Source: Flavobacterium potami
GTDB taxonomy: Bacteria; Bacteroidota; Bacteroidia; Flavobacteriales; Flavobacteriaceae
DNA length: 64,000 nucleotides
NCBI RefSeq assembly: GCF_020026915.1
Contig: NZ_JAINUY010000004.1
Location: 124,001 to 188,000 of the forward strand
Direction of reading: 5' to 3'
The stretch's first letter is position 1. Each line of letters begins with the position of its first letter. The notes under the pieces were generated by a model. The model made no database searches, was not told the DNA's origin, and saw nothing but the letters and a program-made list of their open reading frames with translations. The position numbers and the translations under genes were made by a program. Shown one piece after another: positions 1 through 8,824 of this stretch.

Positions 1-855
1 AACGAATTAAAAGCTTATCCAGCTGTTATTGCAAGTTCGGTTGAGCGTTACAGATTCCGTGAAGCTTTGGGCGAATTGATGAATGTGGCTCGTTTAGGAA
101 ATAAATACTTGGCAGACGAAGAGCCTTGGAAAGTGATGAAAGACAATCCAGAGCGTGTAAAAACTCAAATGTATGTAGCGTTGCAAATTGCTGCTGCGTT
201 GAGCGTTTTGGCTGAGCCATTTTTACCGTTTACAGCGGCTAAATTATCAAGAATCTTGAATTTAGGTGATTTGAAAGAACACTTTAAAGGATTCAGCAAA
301 TTCTTGAAAGAAAATCATCCAGGAGCTACAGATGTATTTTTGGATAAAACATTAGGTTGGAATGATATTTCTGAGCATTCAGATCTATTGCCAGCAGGAC
401 ATAAAATTGGTGAAGCAGAATTGCTTTTTGCTAAAATCGAAGACGAAGAAATACAAAAACAAATAGATAAATTGGAAGCAACAAAAACAGCTAATTTGGC
501 TGAAAACAAACAAGCTGAACCACAAAAAGATTTAATTCAGTTTGAGGATTTCGCGAAAATGGATATTCGTATCGGAACTATTTTGGAAGCTGAAAAAATG
601 CCAAAAGCAAACAAACTTTTAGTGCTTAAAGTAGATACAGGAATCGATGTTCGTACCATTGTTTCGGGAATTGCTGAAAGTTTTTCTCCAGAAGAAATTA
701 TCGGAAAACGAGTTTCTGTATTAGCGAACTTAGCTCCAAGAGCTTTACGAGGTGTTGAAAGTCAAGGTATGATTTTAATGACAACAAATGCTGAAGGAAA
801 ATTAGTTTTCGTAAATCCAGATGCTGATGCACCAAATGGAGCGACTGTAAACTAA
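1..855 (+). CDS. metG: Methionine--tRNA ligase, C-terminal part (5' end outside window)
   Basis: Charges tRNA-Met in the cytosol. The reading frame is open from base 1, so the catalytic Rossmann domain lies upstream of the window and only the last 284 residues are seen. Residues about 1-125 of the fragment are the helical anticodon-binding domain (ERYRFREALGELMN, DEEPWK, then LAEPFLPFTAAKL). A charged linker follows, and about residues 180-284 form the tRNA-binding OB domain (DIRIGTILEAEKMPKANKLL, ending in GVESQGMILM), as in long bacterial MetRS. A strong hairpin terminator follows the stop. No defect is visible. The internal TTG at 67 is not a start. Confidence 0.95.
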   Translation, partial: NELKAYPAVIASSVERYRFREALGELMNVARLGNKYLADEEPWKVMKDNPERVKTQMYVALQIAAALSVLAEPFLPFTAAKLSRILNLGDLKEHFKGFSKFLKENHPGATDVFLDKTLGWNDISEHSDLLPAGHKIGEAELLFAKIEDEEIQKQIDKLEATKTANLAENKQAEPQKDLIQFEDFAKMDIRIGTILEAEKMPKANKLLVLKVDTGIDVRTIVSGIAESFSPEEIIGKRVSVLANLAPRALRGVESQGMILMTTNAEGKLVFVNPDADAPNGATVN

Positions 856-878
856 GATTTTAGACATTACAAATATTA

Positions 879-920
879 AGCGTGAATCGATTGAATTTCT
901 CAATTGATTCACGCTTTTTT
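879..920 (+). terminator. Intrinsic terminator of metG
   Basis: A stem of about 16 bp (arms AGCGTGAATCGATTGA and TCAATTGATTCACGCT, one mismatch) is followed by a T-run, 23 bases after the metG stop. Confidence 0.85.
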
Positions 921-1020
921 CATTCTACAAATAGCTGTAAATACATTTTTCATCGAAATTAGTTTTCTTACAAAAAAAATGAGATATTAGCGCCAGAAGT
1001 TATTCGAAAAACTGAAAATT

Positions 1021-1584
1021 ATGGAGCTATTAGAAAGTTTACCTACGTTGCTTAAATCTTTTTGGTACATCGCGATTCCAACAAGTTTGATTTTTCTTAT
1101 TCAAACCATTATTACCTTTTCGGGTCTTGACATTGCCGATGGTTTCGACACCGATTTTGATGCACATCTTCATGATGGAGGCGATTTTCAATGGTTCTCT
1201 TTAAGAAACCTAATCAACTTTCTTTTAGGTTTTAGCTGGACCGGAATATCATTTTATTCTACGATTGGCGAAAAACCTTGGTTTCTAATTACGCTCGCTT
1301 TTGTTGTTGGAGTTTTGTTTGTGCTTTTGTTTTTCTTTGTCATCAAACAAGTGCAAAAACTAGCCGAAGACAATTCTTTTAAAATCACCAATACACTCGA
1401 TAAAACTGCCAAAGTTTACCTGACCATTCCAGAAAACAAAACCGGAAAAGGCAAAATTATGATCAGTGTTAATGGCGCTTTTCATGAATTGGAAGCCATG
1501 ACAGAAAAGGAAAGAATTCCTTCTGGAAGTGCAGTAAAAGTCATCAAAATCGAAAACAATATTTTAATCGTAGAAACCATATAA
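1021..1584 (+). CDS. NfeD/YuaF-like membrane protein, flotillin partner
   Basis: Likely inner-membrane partner of the flotillin encoded 10 bases downstream. Three hydrophobic segments are visible (about residues 12-32, 60-78 and 85-110), with an acidic loop rich in D and H between the first two. The C-terminal 60 residues (KTAKVYLTIPENKTGKGKI, then SGSAVKVIKIENNILIVE) read like the small beta-barrel (OB-like) domain of NfeD proteins. Length, 187 aa, fits short NfeD forms that lack the protease part. The pairing with flotillin is well known (YuaF-YuaG type). Role in membrane organisation is inferred. Confidence 0.75.
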   Translation: MELLESLPTLLKSFWYIAIPTSLIFLIQTIITFSGLDIADGFDTDFDAHLHDGGDFQWFSLRNLINFLLGFSWTGISFYSTIGEKPWFLITLAFVVGVLFVLLFFFVIKQVQKLAEDNSFKITNTLDKTAKVYLTIPENKTGKGKIMISVNGAFHELEAMTEKERIPSGSAVKVIKIENNILIVETI

Positions 1585-1594
1585 CATAAATACA

Positions 1595-3115
1595 ATGATA
1601 ATGAACCCAATTATTTTGATTGCAGTTGCGGCAATCGTTCTATTCGTAACCATTTCGGCATTAATCTCGAGGTACAAACGATGTCCTTCAGATAAAATTT
1701 TAGTTATTTACGGTCGCACCGGCGGAACCTCAGCACGTTGTGTACATGGTGGAGGTGCTTTCATCTGGCCCGTTATTCAGGATTACTCTTTTCTGGATTT
1801 AAAACCGCTTTCTATCGAAGCCAATTTAACAAATGCTTTAAGCCGTCAGAACATTCGAGTTGATGTTCCTTGTCGATTTACCATTGCGATTTCTACAGAA
1901 TCTGACAGTATGAATACGGCTGCTGAAAGATTGTTAGGTTTATCATCAGAACAAGTTCAGGAATTGGCAAAAGATATTTTATTTGGTCAGTTGCGTTTGG
2001 TTATTGCTACCATGACTATTGAAGAAATCAACTCGGACCGTGATAAATTTTTGGATAATATTTCTAAAAACGTTGATAGTGAATTGAAAAAGATTGGTTT
2101 GAAGTTAATCAACGTAAACGTTACCGATATTAGAGACGAATCTGGTTATATCGAAGCTTTAGGAAAAGAAGCTGCTGCAAAAGCCATCAACGAAGCAAAA
2201 ATTAGTGTTGCCGAACAGGAAAAAATCGGGGAAATTGGTAAAGCTCTTGCCGATAGAGAAAAAGATACTCAAATTGCAGAAACGCACAGAGATCGTGATG
2301 TAAAAATCGCCATTACTCAAAAAGATAAAGAAATTAGTATTGCAACAGCTTCTAAAGATGAAACCATTGGTAAAGCCGAAGCTGAAAGAGATACAAGGGT
2401 AAAAACCTCTGAAGCCAATGCAATTGCGATTCAAGGAGAAAACGAAGCGAAAATTGCCATTGCAAATTCTGAAGCTATTCGTAGAGAAAGAGAAGCAGAA
2501 TCTTTGCGTATTGCAATAGCAGCCGAAAAAGTACAACAAGCAAAAGCATTAGAAGAATCTTATCTTGCAGAACAAAAAGCTGAGTTGGCGCGTTCTGAAA
2601 GAGAACGTTCTACTCAAATTGCGAATATTGTAGTTCCTGCCGAAATTGCCAAACAAAGAGCGATTATCGAAGCACAAGCTGCTGCGGAAACCATCAGAGA
2701 AAACGCAAAAGGAGAAGCTGATGCCATTTTCGCTAAAATGGAAGCAGAAGCAAAAGGTCTTTTTGAAATCTTAACCAAACAAGCAGAAGGTTACAAAGAT
2801 GTTGTGGCTGCAGCAGGCGGAGATCCTAGCAAAGCATTTCAACTTTTATTATTGGAGAAACTTCCTGAATTGGTTAAAACTCAAGTTGAAGCCGTTAAAA
2901 ATATTAAAATTGACAAAATCACGGTTTGGGATTCTGGAAACGGTCAAGGCGAAAATGGTTCGACAGCCAACTTTGTTTCTGGAATGATGAAGACAGTTCC
3001 ACCATTAAACGATTTATTCAATATGGCAGGATTAAATTTACCAACGTATTTAAAAGGTGAAGATACTCCGCCAGAAGTACCTCCAACAATTCAAGTTGAA
3101 GAAACGAAAGAATAA
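1595..3115 (+). CDS. Flotillin family protein (SPFH domain, FloT/YqiK type)
   Basis: Membrane scaffold protein. One N-terminal hydrophobic segment (residues about 4-25) anchors it. The SPFH/band-7 domain covers about residues 30-200 (SFLDLKPLSIEANLTNALSR, DVPCRFTIAIS, INSDRDKFL). Then comes a long, very charged Ala/Glu-rich coiled coil (about 200-395) with recurring EAE, AEAER and IAIANSEA words. The C-terminus (EKLPELVKTQVEAVKNIKID) is the usual flotillin end. The start could be ATG at 1595 or ATG at 1601. It is cotranscribed with the NfeD-like gene and followed by a strong terminator. Confidence 0.9.
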   Translation: MIMNPIILIAVAAIVLFVTISALISRYKRCPSDKILVIYGRTGGTSARCVHGGGAFIWPVIQDYSFLDLKPLSIEANLTNALSRQNIRVDVPCRFTIAISTESDSMNTAAERLLGLSSEQVQELAKDILFGQLRLVIATMTIEEINSDRDKFLDNISKNVDSELKKIGLKLINVNVTDIRDESGYIEALGKEAAAKAINEAKISVAEQEKIGEIGKALADREKDTQIAETHRDRDVKIAITQKDKEISIATASKDETIGKAEAERDTRVKTSEANAIAIQGENEAKIAIANSEAIRREREAESLRIAIAAEKVQQAKALEESYLAEQKAELARSERERSTQIANIVVPAEIAKQRAIIEAQAAAETIRENAKGEADAIFAKMEAEAKGLFEILTKQAEGYKDVVAAAGGDPSKAFQLLLLEKLPELVKTQVEAVKNIKIDKITVWDSGNGQGENGSTANFVSGMMKTVPPLNDLFNMAGLNLPTYLKGEDTPPEVPPTIQVEETKE

Positions 3116-3135
3116 AAATCATTCTTTTTAAAATA

Positions 3136-3180
3136 AAAAAGCGCGAACCGATTATTATTTGTAATTGATTCGCGCTTTTT
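3136..3180 (+). terminator. Intrinsic terminator of the nfeD-flotillin operon
   Basis: An A-run, a stem with arms AAAAAGCGCGAA and TTCGCGCTTTTT, and a T-run lie about 20 bases after the flotillin stop. Confidence 0.85.
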
Positions 3181-3212
3181 GCTTTTTGAATAACCAAAAG
3201 TGCTTAGATTTG
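3178..3212 (+). promoter_or_regulatory. Probable promoter of the 3246 gene
   Basis: TTTG (3178-3181) and TAGATTTG (3205-3212) stand 23 bases apart, matching the Bacteroidota primary-sigma pattern at the upper end of the usual spacing. A second TTTG at 3185 would give 16 bases. Confidence 0.45.
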
Positions 3213-3245
3213 TAAAAGAAAAACTTCTCAAAAACAAATCTTTTT

Positions 3246-4727
3246 ATGCTCAAAAATTACATATTCTTAGTTCTTTTATTTTGCTGTTCAAGTATATTTT
3301 CTCAAGAAATTGTAAAAGAATTTGATTTTAAACTAGAAAGAAAAAGAGATTATTTTCAGGTTACAAACGAAGCCGAAAAAGAAGTTATTTTATTTCTAAA
3401 TGATAAAGAAAAAATATCCTCCGTAAGATTTGATAGTAAATTTGAAATCAAAGATTCTCTTTCAACAGCAAGACCAGAAAAAACATATGCAGAAATCATC
3501 GGCTATAGCCAAAAAGAACACAATTATTTTCTTTTCTGGGGATCCAAAGACAGAAAACAGATAAATGTGCAGTCGTTTGATTTTGAAAAAAAAGAGATAC
3601 AAGCAAAACCGCTTAATTTATCACTAAAAAAGGAAAAAGTAATTAAAGAAATTACGATCAACAATACATTTTATTTGATTACTATTATCAAAAACACGAG
3701 TATATTAAAACTCTATATTTCTGATGCTGATGGAAATTTAAATGAAAAAACGGTAGACTTGTCTAACTTTCAATTTAAGAATGATCTTGGTCACGATGTA
3801 GGTTTGTATTATATCTTATCTGATTTATTCCAGGATCCTACCATTGAAACTATTCATAATGATAGTCCGCCTTCATTAGCATTAAGCTCAAATAAACTTA
3901 AGGTCTACACGTATAAAAACGATGAAATCATTTTTACTTTTGACAACAATACCGATTTAACGGCTATACTGAAAATTAACCTCAACGATTTTACTGCAAG
4001 CTTAAAATCGATTGAACAACCTAAATTAGACAAAGAAGAATCTGATTTTATTTTACCTAAGTCAAATTCCTTTTTAATTGATGATAAGATTCTACAAATA
4101 AAAACAACCCCAAATGTTTTATTTTTCACCATTAGTGATCAAGATGGAAATAGAATTAATCAGTTTAAAACTTTACGAGATGAAGAGATAAGTTATAAAA
4201 ACACAGATGTTTTTCAGGAAATGAAAAGCATTAAAAATAAAAAGGTTCTAGAAAAACCAAAACAGTTTATACGAAAAATCAATAACTCGGCTCCAGGAAT
4301 ATCTTGTTATAAATTAAATGGGTTGTATTATACTGTGATCGGAAGTTCACAAGATATCTCTCACAGTAGCGGTGGCGGAATGGGTCCAGGTTTTGGCGGT
4401 GGCGGTTTTGGCGGACCATCAATATCCTTCGGGTTTACATCCCGCTATACAATTGGAAATTTGGTTTCTTACCAAGACAAAAATGTTGTTTACACCAATT
4501 GTTTATTTGATGCTAATTTTAATCATTTAAATGATAAGATTGCCATTTCAGCGTTTGAAAAAGCGAGATTATTTTTAGAAGATAACAAAGAGCTTAACGA
4601 GAATACACCCCTTTTTAGCAAAGAAATATACAAAGACTTAATCGTTTTTAAATTCAACACCTCTTTGTATTTAGGAAACTATAATAAACAAAATAAAAAA
4701 TATCAAATTTTTAGCTTTTCAGAGTAA
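3246..4727 (+). CDS. Secreted protein of unknown function, paralogue 1 of 3
   Basis: No known domain recognised. Residues 1-19 are a signal peptide ending FSQ. The protein (493 aa) looks like a beta-rich, WD/propeller-like chain of short strands with alternating aromatic and charged residues. It shares architecture with the proteins at 7288 and 10071: signal peptide ending SQ, a YSQKEHNYFLFW-like strand, a KVYTYKNDEIIFTFDNN block, and a C-terminal F-N-F/Y-L-G-Y ending. It is the most divergent of the three and carries a Gly-rich insert at about residues 375-395 (SSGGGMGPGFGGGGFGG). Probably periplasmic or surface exposed. Function unknown. Confidence 0.75.
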   Translation: MLKNYIFLVLLFCCSSIFSQEIVKEFDFKLERKRDYFQVTNEAEKEVILFLNDKEKISSVRFDSKFEIKDSLSTARPEKTYAEIIGYSQKEHNYFLFWGSKDRKQINVQSFDFEKKEIQAKPLNLSLKKEKVIKEITINNTFYLITIIKNTSILKLYISDADGNLNEKTVDLSNFQFKNDLGHDVGLYYILSDLFQDPTIETIHNDSPPSLALSSNKLKVYTYKNDEIIFTFDNNTDLTAILKINLNDFTASLKSIEQPKLDKEESDFILPKSNSFLIDDKILQIKTTPNVLFFTISDQDGNRINQFKTLRDEEISYKNTDVFQEMKSIKNKKVLEKPKQFIRKINNSAPGISCYKLNGLYYTVIGSSQDISHSSGGGMGPGFGGGGFGGPSISFGFTSRYTIGNLVSYQDKNVVYTNCLFDANFNHLNDKIAISAFEKARLFLEDNKELNENTPLFSKEIYKDLIVFKFNTSLYLGNYNKQNKKYQIFSFSE

Positions 4728-4764
4728 ACATTTCGTTTAGATAAGCTAATCAATATTACTTTCA

Positions 4765-5652
4765 ATGAAAATTACCAAACCAAGATTAGCCTTAATTGCG
4801 GGAATACTTTGTATTTCAATCTTTCCAATCTTGGTAAAATTACGTTTAACTCCAGGGTTAATTTCGGCATTTTACCGAATGGCTTTTGCAGTTACTTTAC
4901 TTTTACCTTATGTCATTATTACAGGAAATTTTAAACTTCCTAAACCAAAATTTTTGCTTTTGGCGGCTCTTTGCGGCGTTATATTCTCGTCGGATGTTGC
5001 CGTTTGGAATATCGCCATTCAGGAATCAAGCGCGACGCAGGCTTCGCTTTTGACAAATTTATCTCCAGTTTGGGTCGGAATCGGTTCCTTTTTCTTTTTG
5101 AAAGTTCGTCCAGCCACTAATTTTTGGATCGGAACTGTAGTTTCACTTTTCGGAATGATTACTTTGGTGGGTTTTGAGTTTTTTGTGGATCTGAATTTTG
5201 ATAAAGCATTTCTTTTTGCGGTTTTATCCGGAATCTTATATTCGATTTATCTTTTAATCAGCAAAAATGTTTTATCGCAAGTTGATGTTCTTTCGTTCAT
5301 GACGATCAGTTTGACCTCTTCCAGCATTTATTTGGGAATTTTATGTTATTCTCAAAACGAACCTTTTACAGGTTTTACAAATGCGGGCTGGTTTGTTTTG
5401 GTACTTCAAGCTGTAATTTGTCAATTGTGTGCCTGGCTTTCGATCAGTTACGCAACACAACACATGCGCGCAACCAGAGTTTCATTGAGTTTATTGAGCC
5501 AAGCGGTAATTACCTCGATTTTGGCTTGGTTGTTTTTGGAAGAAAAAATAACTTTACAAATGGTTTTCGGCGGAATCATTCTGCTTTTCGGAATCCGAAT
5601 TACTTTTTACGATAAAACGATTTCTTTGAAAAGATTGTTTTCTAAGAGTTAA
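4765..5652 (+). CDS. EamA/DMT-superfamily permease
   Basis: Inner-membrane transporter of the drug/metabolite type, 295 aa with about ten hydrophobic helices arranged as two repeated EamA halves. The first half carries PGLISAFYRMAFAV; the second ends with SQAVITSILAWLFLEEKITL, the typical pre-terminal signature. The start ATG at 4765 is directly followed by KITKPRLALIAGIL, the first helix. Substrate cannot be told; amino acids or metabolites are common for the family. It lies 37 bases after the preceding gene and could share its transcript. Confidence 0.85.
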   Translation: MKITKPRLALIAGILCISIFPILVKLRLTPGLISAFYRMAFAVTLLLPYVIITGNFKLPKPKFLLLAALCGVIFSSDVAVWNIAIQESSATQASLLTNLSPVWVGIGSFFFLKVRPATNFWIGTVVSLFGMITLVGFEFFVDLNFDKAFLFAVLSGILYSIYLLISKNVLSQVDVLSFMTISLTSSSIYLGILCYSQNEPFTGFTNAGWFVLVLQAVICQLCAWLSISYATQHMRATRVSLSLLSQAVITSILAWLFLEEKITLQMVFGGIILLFGIRITFYDKTISLKRLFSKS

Positions 5653-5925
5653 AGAACAGAACGCGGATGACGCGGATTTAAACGAATTTATAAAGATTAA
5701 TTTTTGTATCTTAACAAAAAGGAATTTGTGCTAATTTGCGGAATTTGCGGTAAAAAAACAGATTAAACTCTAGACATTCAAGGCAAAAAATCCTCGCAAT
5801 CATTTTAATCTGTGGCTAAAAAATTAGTGGAAATTCGTGAAATTGCTTCGCCAGTTCGCTATTGCTCTGGTCGTGGCAAACGAACCTGAAACTTGAAACA
5901 AAAAACACTTGAAACAAAAAACATC
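5653..5925. repeat. Intergenic gap with degenerate repeat words
   Basis: The 273-base gap has no gene. It holds a 10-bp inverted repeat (ACAGATTAAA at 5758-5767, TTTAATCTGT at 5804-5813), words such as ACGCGGAT, GGAATTTGCGG and AATCTGTGGC, and at 5887-5922 a double CTTGAAACAAAAAACA word. The last is the single-arm form of the inverted repeat at 59935-60014. Confidence 0.6.
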
Positions 5926-6633
5926 ATGTTACATAAAACTAAAATACCAAACCTAAAAGTAATTGCATTTGATGCCGACGATACTTTGTTTGTAAACGAA
6001 CCGTATTTCCAAGAAACCGAACATAAATTTTGCGCTTTGATGGAAGATTATCTTTCGCATCAAGGAATCTCTCAGGAATTATTCAAAATTGAAATTGCCA
6101 ATCTGCCTTTTTATGGATACGGAATAAAAGGTTATATTCTTTCGATGATTGAGGCTGCGATGAACATTTCAAATAATACCATTCCTGTTGAAGTCATTGC
6201 AAAAATCATTCAATACGGAAAAGAACTGCTTGAAAAACCAATCGAACTTCTAGACGGAATCGAAGAAACTCTTGAAGCCTTAAAAGGAAAATATAAATTG
6301 GTTGTTGCCACAAAAGGCGATTTAAAAGATCAACACAGTAAATTACATCGTTCTGGTTTGGGACATTATTTTCATCATATCGAAGTAATGTCAGACAAAC
6401 AAGAAGTTGATTACCAAAAATTGCTTGGACGTTTGGACATACAAGCACATGAATTTTTGATGATCGGAAACTCATTAAAATCAGATGTTCTTCCCGTTTT
6501 AGGAATTGGTGCTTATGCCGTTCACATTCCGTTTCATACGACTTGGGAGCACGAAAAAATTAATCATACCATAGAACACGAGCACTTTAGTTCCTTTGAA
6601 ACTATTGCAGAAGTTGTTCCGAATTTATTATAA
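5926..6633 (+). CDS. HAD-family hydrolase (phosphatase)
   Basis: Cytosolic phosphatase of the haloacid-dehalogenase type, 235 aa. Motif I is FDADDTLF (nucleophile Asp16, acid Asp18), motif II is VVATKGD, and motif IV is MIGNSLKSD near residue 185. The cap is helical and lies between motifs I and II (YFQETEHKFCALMEDYL), as in YjjG-like members. I placed the start at ATG 5926; the longer frame begins at a TTG inside a repeat and adds only repeat-derived codons. The stop overlaps the next start (TAATG), so the two genes are coupled. Substrate unknown. Confidence 0.85.
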   Translation: MLHKTKIPNLKVIAFDADDTLFVNEPYFQETEHKFCALMEDYLSHQGISQELFKIEIANLPFYGYGIKGYILSMIEAAMNISNNTIPVEVIAKIIQYGKELLEKPIELLDGIEETLEALKGKYKLVVATKGDLKDQHSKLHRSGLGHYFHHIEVMSDKQEVDYQKLLGRLDIQAHEFLMIGNSLKSDVLPVLGIGAYAVHIPFHTTWEHEKINHTIEHEHFSSFETIAEVVPNLL

Positions 6634-7262
6634 TGAAAACACTTTTAGACTTAGAAAACTGGAATAGAAAAGAGCATTTTGCGCATTTCAAACAGATGGA
6701 AGAACCATTTTTTGGTGTCACTGTAGAAATAGATTGTACCAAAGCGTATCAAACCGCAAAAAGCTTGAATGCTTCTTTTTTCATTTTCTATTTGCATAAA
6801 ACCTTGGCTGCTGTCAATGCCATTGAAAATTTTAAATATCGAATTTCAGACAATCAAATCTTCATTAATGATCGTGTTGATGCATCGGCAACAATCGGTC
6901 GCGAAGATGGCACTTTCGGATTTTCATTAATCGAATATCATCCAGATTTTAAAACATTTGAGCAAATTGTATTAACGGAAATCGATCGTATTCAAAAAAC
7001 GACAGGACTTTTTACAAGATCTTTTGATGATGATAACCTAATACATTTCTCAGCAATTCCATGGTTGAATTTTAGCTCCATTACACACGCAAGGAGTTTC
7101 ACGTATCCAGACAGCTGTCCAAAAATTTCATTTGGCAAAATGATGATTTCTGAAACCGGAAAAAGAACCATGTCGATGGCCGTTTACGTTCATCATGGAT
7201 TAATGGACGGAATGCATGTGGGGCAGTTTGTAGATTATTTTCAAGAACTTATGAATGATTAA
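6633..7262 (+). CDS. CatA-like (chloramphenicol acetyltransferase fold) O-acetyltransferase
   Basis: Acetyl-CoA dependent acetyltransferase of the CAT fold, 209 aa, normal length for the family. The catalytic HHxxxDG motif is present at residues 187-193 (HHGLMDGMH), and the SAIPWLNFSSITHA block matches the PWxxFTS region of classical CATs. The start shares one base with the HAD stop. Classical CAT inactivates chloramphenicol, but many environmental Bacteroidota carry chromosomal homologues whose substrate is not known, so resistance should not be assumed. Coupling to a HAD phosphatase suggests a housekeeping small-molecule role (inference). Confidence 0.85.
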   Translation: MKTLLDLENWNRKEHFAHFKQMEEPFFGVTVEIDCTKAYQTAKSLNASFFIFYLHKTLAAVNAIENFKYRISDNQIFINDRVDASATIGREDGTFGFSLIEYHPDFKTFEQIVLTEIDRIQKTTGLFTRSFDDDNLIHFSAIPWLNFSSITHARSFTYPDSCPKISFGKMMISETGKRTMSMAVYVHHGLMDGMHVGQFVDYFQELMND

Positions 7263-7287
7263 GAAATAATCCTTTTTAGTGTAAAAC

Positions 7288-8685
7288 ATGAAACAAATCT
7301 TTCTTTTTTTCTTTTTACTCTTTAGTACTGTTTTACTAAGTCAAACAGTATTGACTTCTTACCCCGTAGATTTTAAAAACAAGAAAGAACAAAGTGCCAT
7401 TTTAAACGCAGAAAACAGCGTCACTCATGAGATATTTGCTTTTATAGCAACACCAGACAGTCTCTCTATATTAAAATACAACAGTGCCATTTTTTTAAAA
7501 GAAAAAATAACTACCTCACGAAAATTCGTTGAAGACAAATCTTTAATCGGTTATAGTTTTAGCGAAGATGGAAATCCAACTTTATACTGGTTTTCTGCGG
7601 TAGAAAAAAGCATTGTTTTGATCAAGTATTATCTGGAGAACAACACGAATAGAGCCTTAAAGTTTCAAATTCCGCTTGACGAAAAATCACTTTTGACTTA
7701 CTATCAAAAAGACAATAATTTTTATATTTTGATGAAAGATAGGAAAAAACAGGGATTGACTGTTTTTATCTTTAAGAACGGAATAGCAGAAGAAAAATTC
7801 CTTGACTTCTCTCCTTTTGTTTTCCGTGATCGAAAAACCCAGCAAAAATCATTTAATCAGATTCTGATGGAAAATCCGATTGAAAAAATGGATGCTGGAG
7901 AATATAATCCGTTATTTAAAGTTTCGGCTAAAAGCAAATTATACACACTTCCCAATCGGTTAATTTTAACTTTGGATCAAAGTCTCAGAAAGACTCAATT
8001 GTTTGATATTAACTTGGAGAATTTAGAGATTAAAGAGAAGACTTTTTTACAGCCTGTTCCTCAAAAAAATCCAAAAAGAACAAATTCTTATTATCATGAA
8101 AACAAGTTGTATCAAATCTGTGTTAATTCTGATCAGCTTTTATTTGATATTAAAGATTACGAATCGGGCGAATCCGTAAAAACATTTTCAGTTTCAAAAA
8201 AAGACACGATTCAATTTAAAAATTCTCCTTTACTACTTCAAATCAATGATCGCAAACCGAAAGAATTAAAAAACACCGCTAAGTTTTTGCAATCGTTATC
8301 CTCTACAGATGTTGGTATTTCAGTTTTCAAAAACAGACAAAATCTCTTTTTTACTTTGGGAGGAACAGGTATAGAATCAAAATCAATTTCTATAAATCCT
8401 TTCAGTTTGATGGATGATTTTTATGGCGATTTTGCTTCTCCGAATTATTATAATCTGGACACCTATTATTCTGTCTTTTTCGAAAGTGTTTGGACCAAAA
8501 AACTGGAAACAACCAACCAAAACCAAGAACCTTTAGCAGCTGATAAAATCTATTCGTTTATCAACAGTCGTAAAGAAGTTTTTCTTCCAAATATTCTAAA
8601 ATTAAACCATTACAGTATTTTAGGTTACTATGACCTATATTCCAAAGAATATGTTTTGCGAAAATTTACAGATGGATTCAACTAA
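7288..8685 (+). CDS. Secreted protein of unknown function, paralogue 2 of 3
   Basis: Signal peptide at residues 1-18 (MKQIFLFFFLLFSTVLLS, then QTV). The mature part is 447 residues of beta-rich sequence with no recognised domain. It is closely related to the protein at 10071: both have KLY-x-L, ILTLDQSL/ILTFDNSL, IKEKTF, a DSG/ESG block, PLLLQINDRKP/PFFVQIDNRRP, NTAKFL and the C-terminal YYDLYSKEYVLRKFTDGF. It starts 25 bases after the CatA-like gene. The strong conservation of the C-terminal RKFTDGF block in two copies suggests a structural closing strand. Function unknown. Confidence 0.8.
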   Translation: MKQIFLFFFLLFSTVLLSQTVLTSYPVDFKNKKEQSAILNAENSVTHEIFAFIATPDSLSILKYNSAIFLKEKITTSRKFVEDKSLIGYSFSEDGNPTLYWFSAVEKSIVLIKYYLENNTNRALKFQIPLDEKSLLTYYQKDNNFYILMKDRKKQGLTVFIFKNGIAEEKFLDFSPFVFRDRKTQQKSFNQILMENPIEKMDAGEYNPLFKVSAKSKLYTLPNRLILTLDQSLRKTQLFDINLENLEIKEKTFLQPVPQKNPKRTNSYYHENKLYQICVNSDQLLFDIKDYESGESVKTFSVSKKDTIQFKNSPLLLQINDRKPKELKNTAKFLQSLSSTDVGISVFKNRQNLFFTLGGTGIESKSISINPFSLMDDFYGDFASPNYYNLDTYYSVFFESVWTKKLETTNQNQEPLAADKIYSFINSRKEVFLPNILKLNHYSILGYYDLYSKEYVLRKFTDGFN

Positions 8686-8824
8686 AGTCAAATTACTTTT
8701 TAAAAACAGATTAACCATCCACAAACCCAAATTAACCTTATACTAACATATTTTAGACTTTTAAAGGAAGTTTTTACTTACAAAATATTGTTGTTTTGAG
8801 TCAAATTTAAAATCTCAAATAACA

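Noticed and set aside
2159..2539. 126-aa minus-strand ORF rich in Phe and Cys
   Set aside because: Antisense of the flotillin coiled coil; composition is a by-product of its Lys/Glu codons.
5343..5615. 90-aa plus-strand ORF
   Set aside because: Out-of-frame shadow inside the DMT permease gene.
6633..7262. Chloramphenicol resistance gene
   Set aside because: The fold and motif fit, but chromosomal homologues in this group are not shown to give resistance; called CatA-like only.
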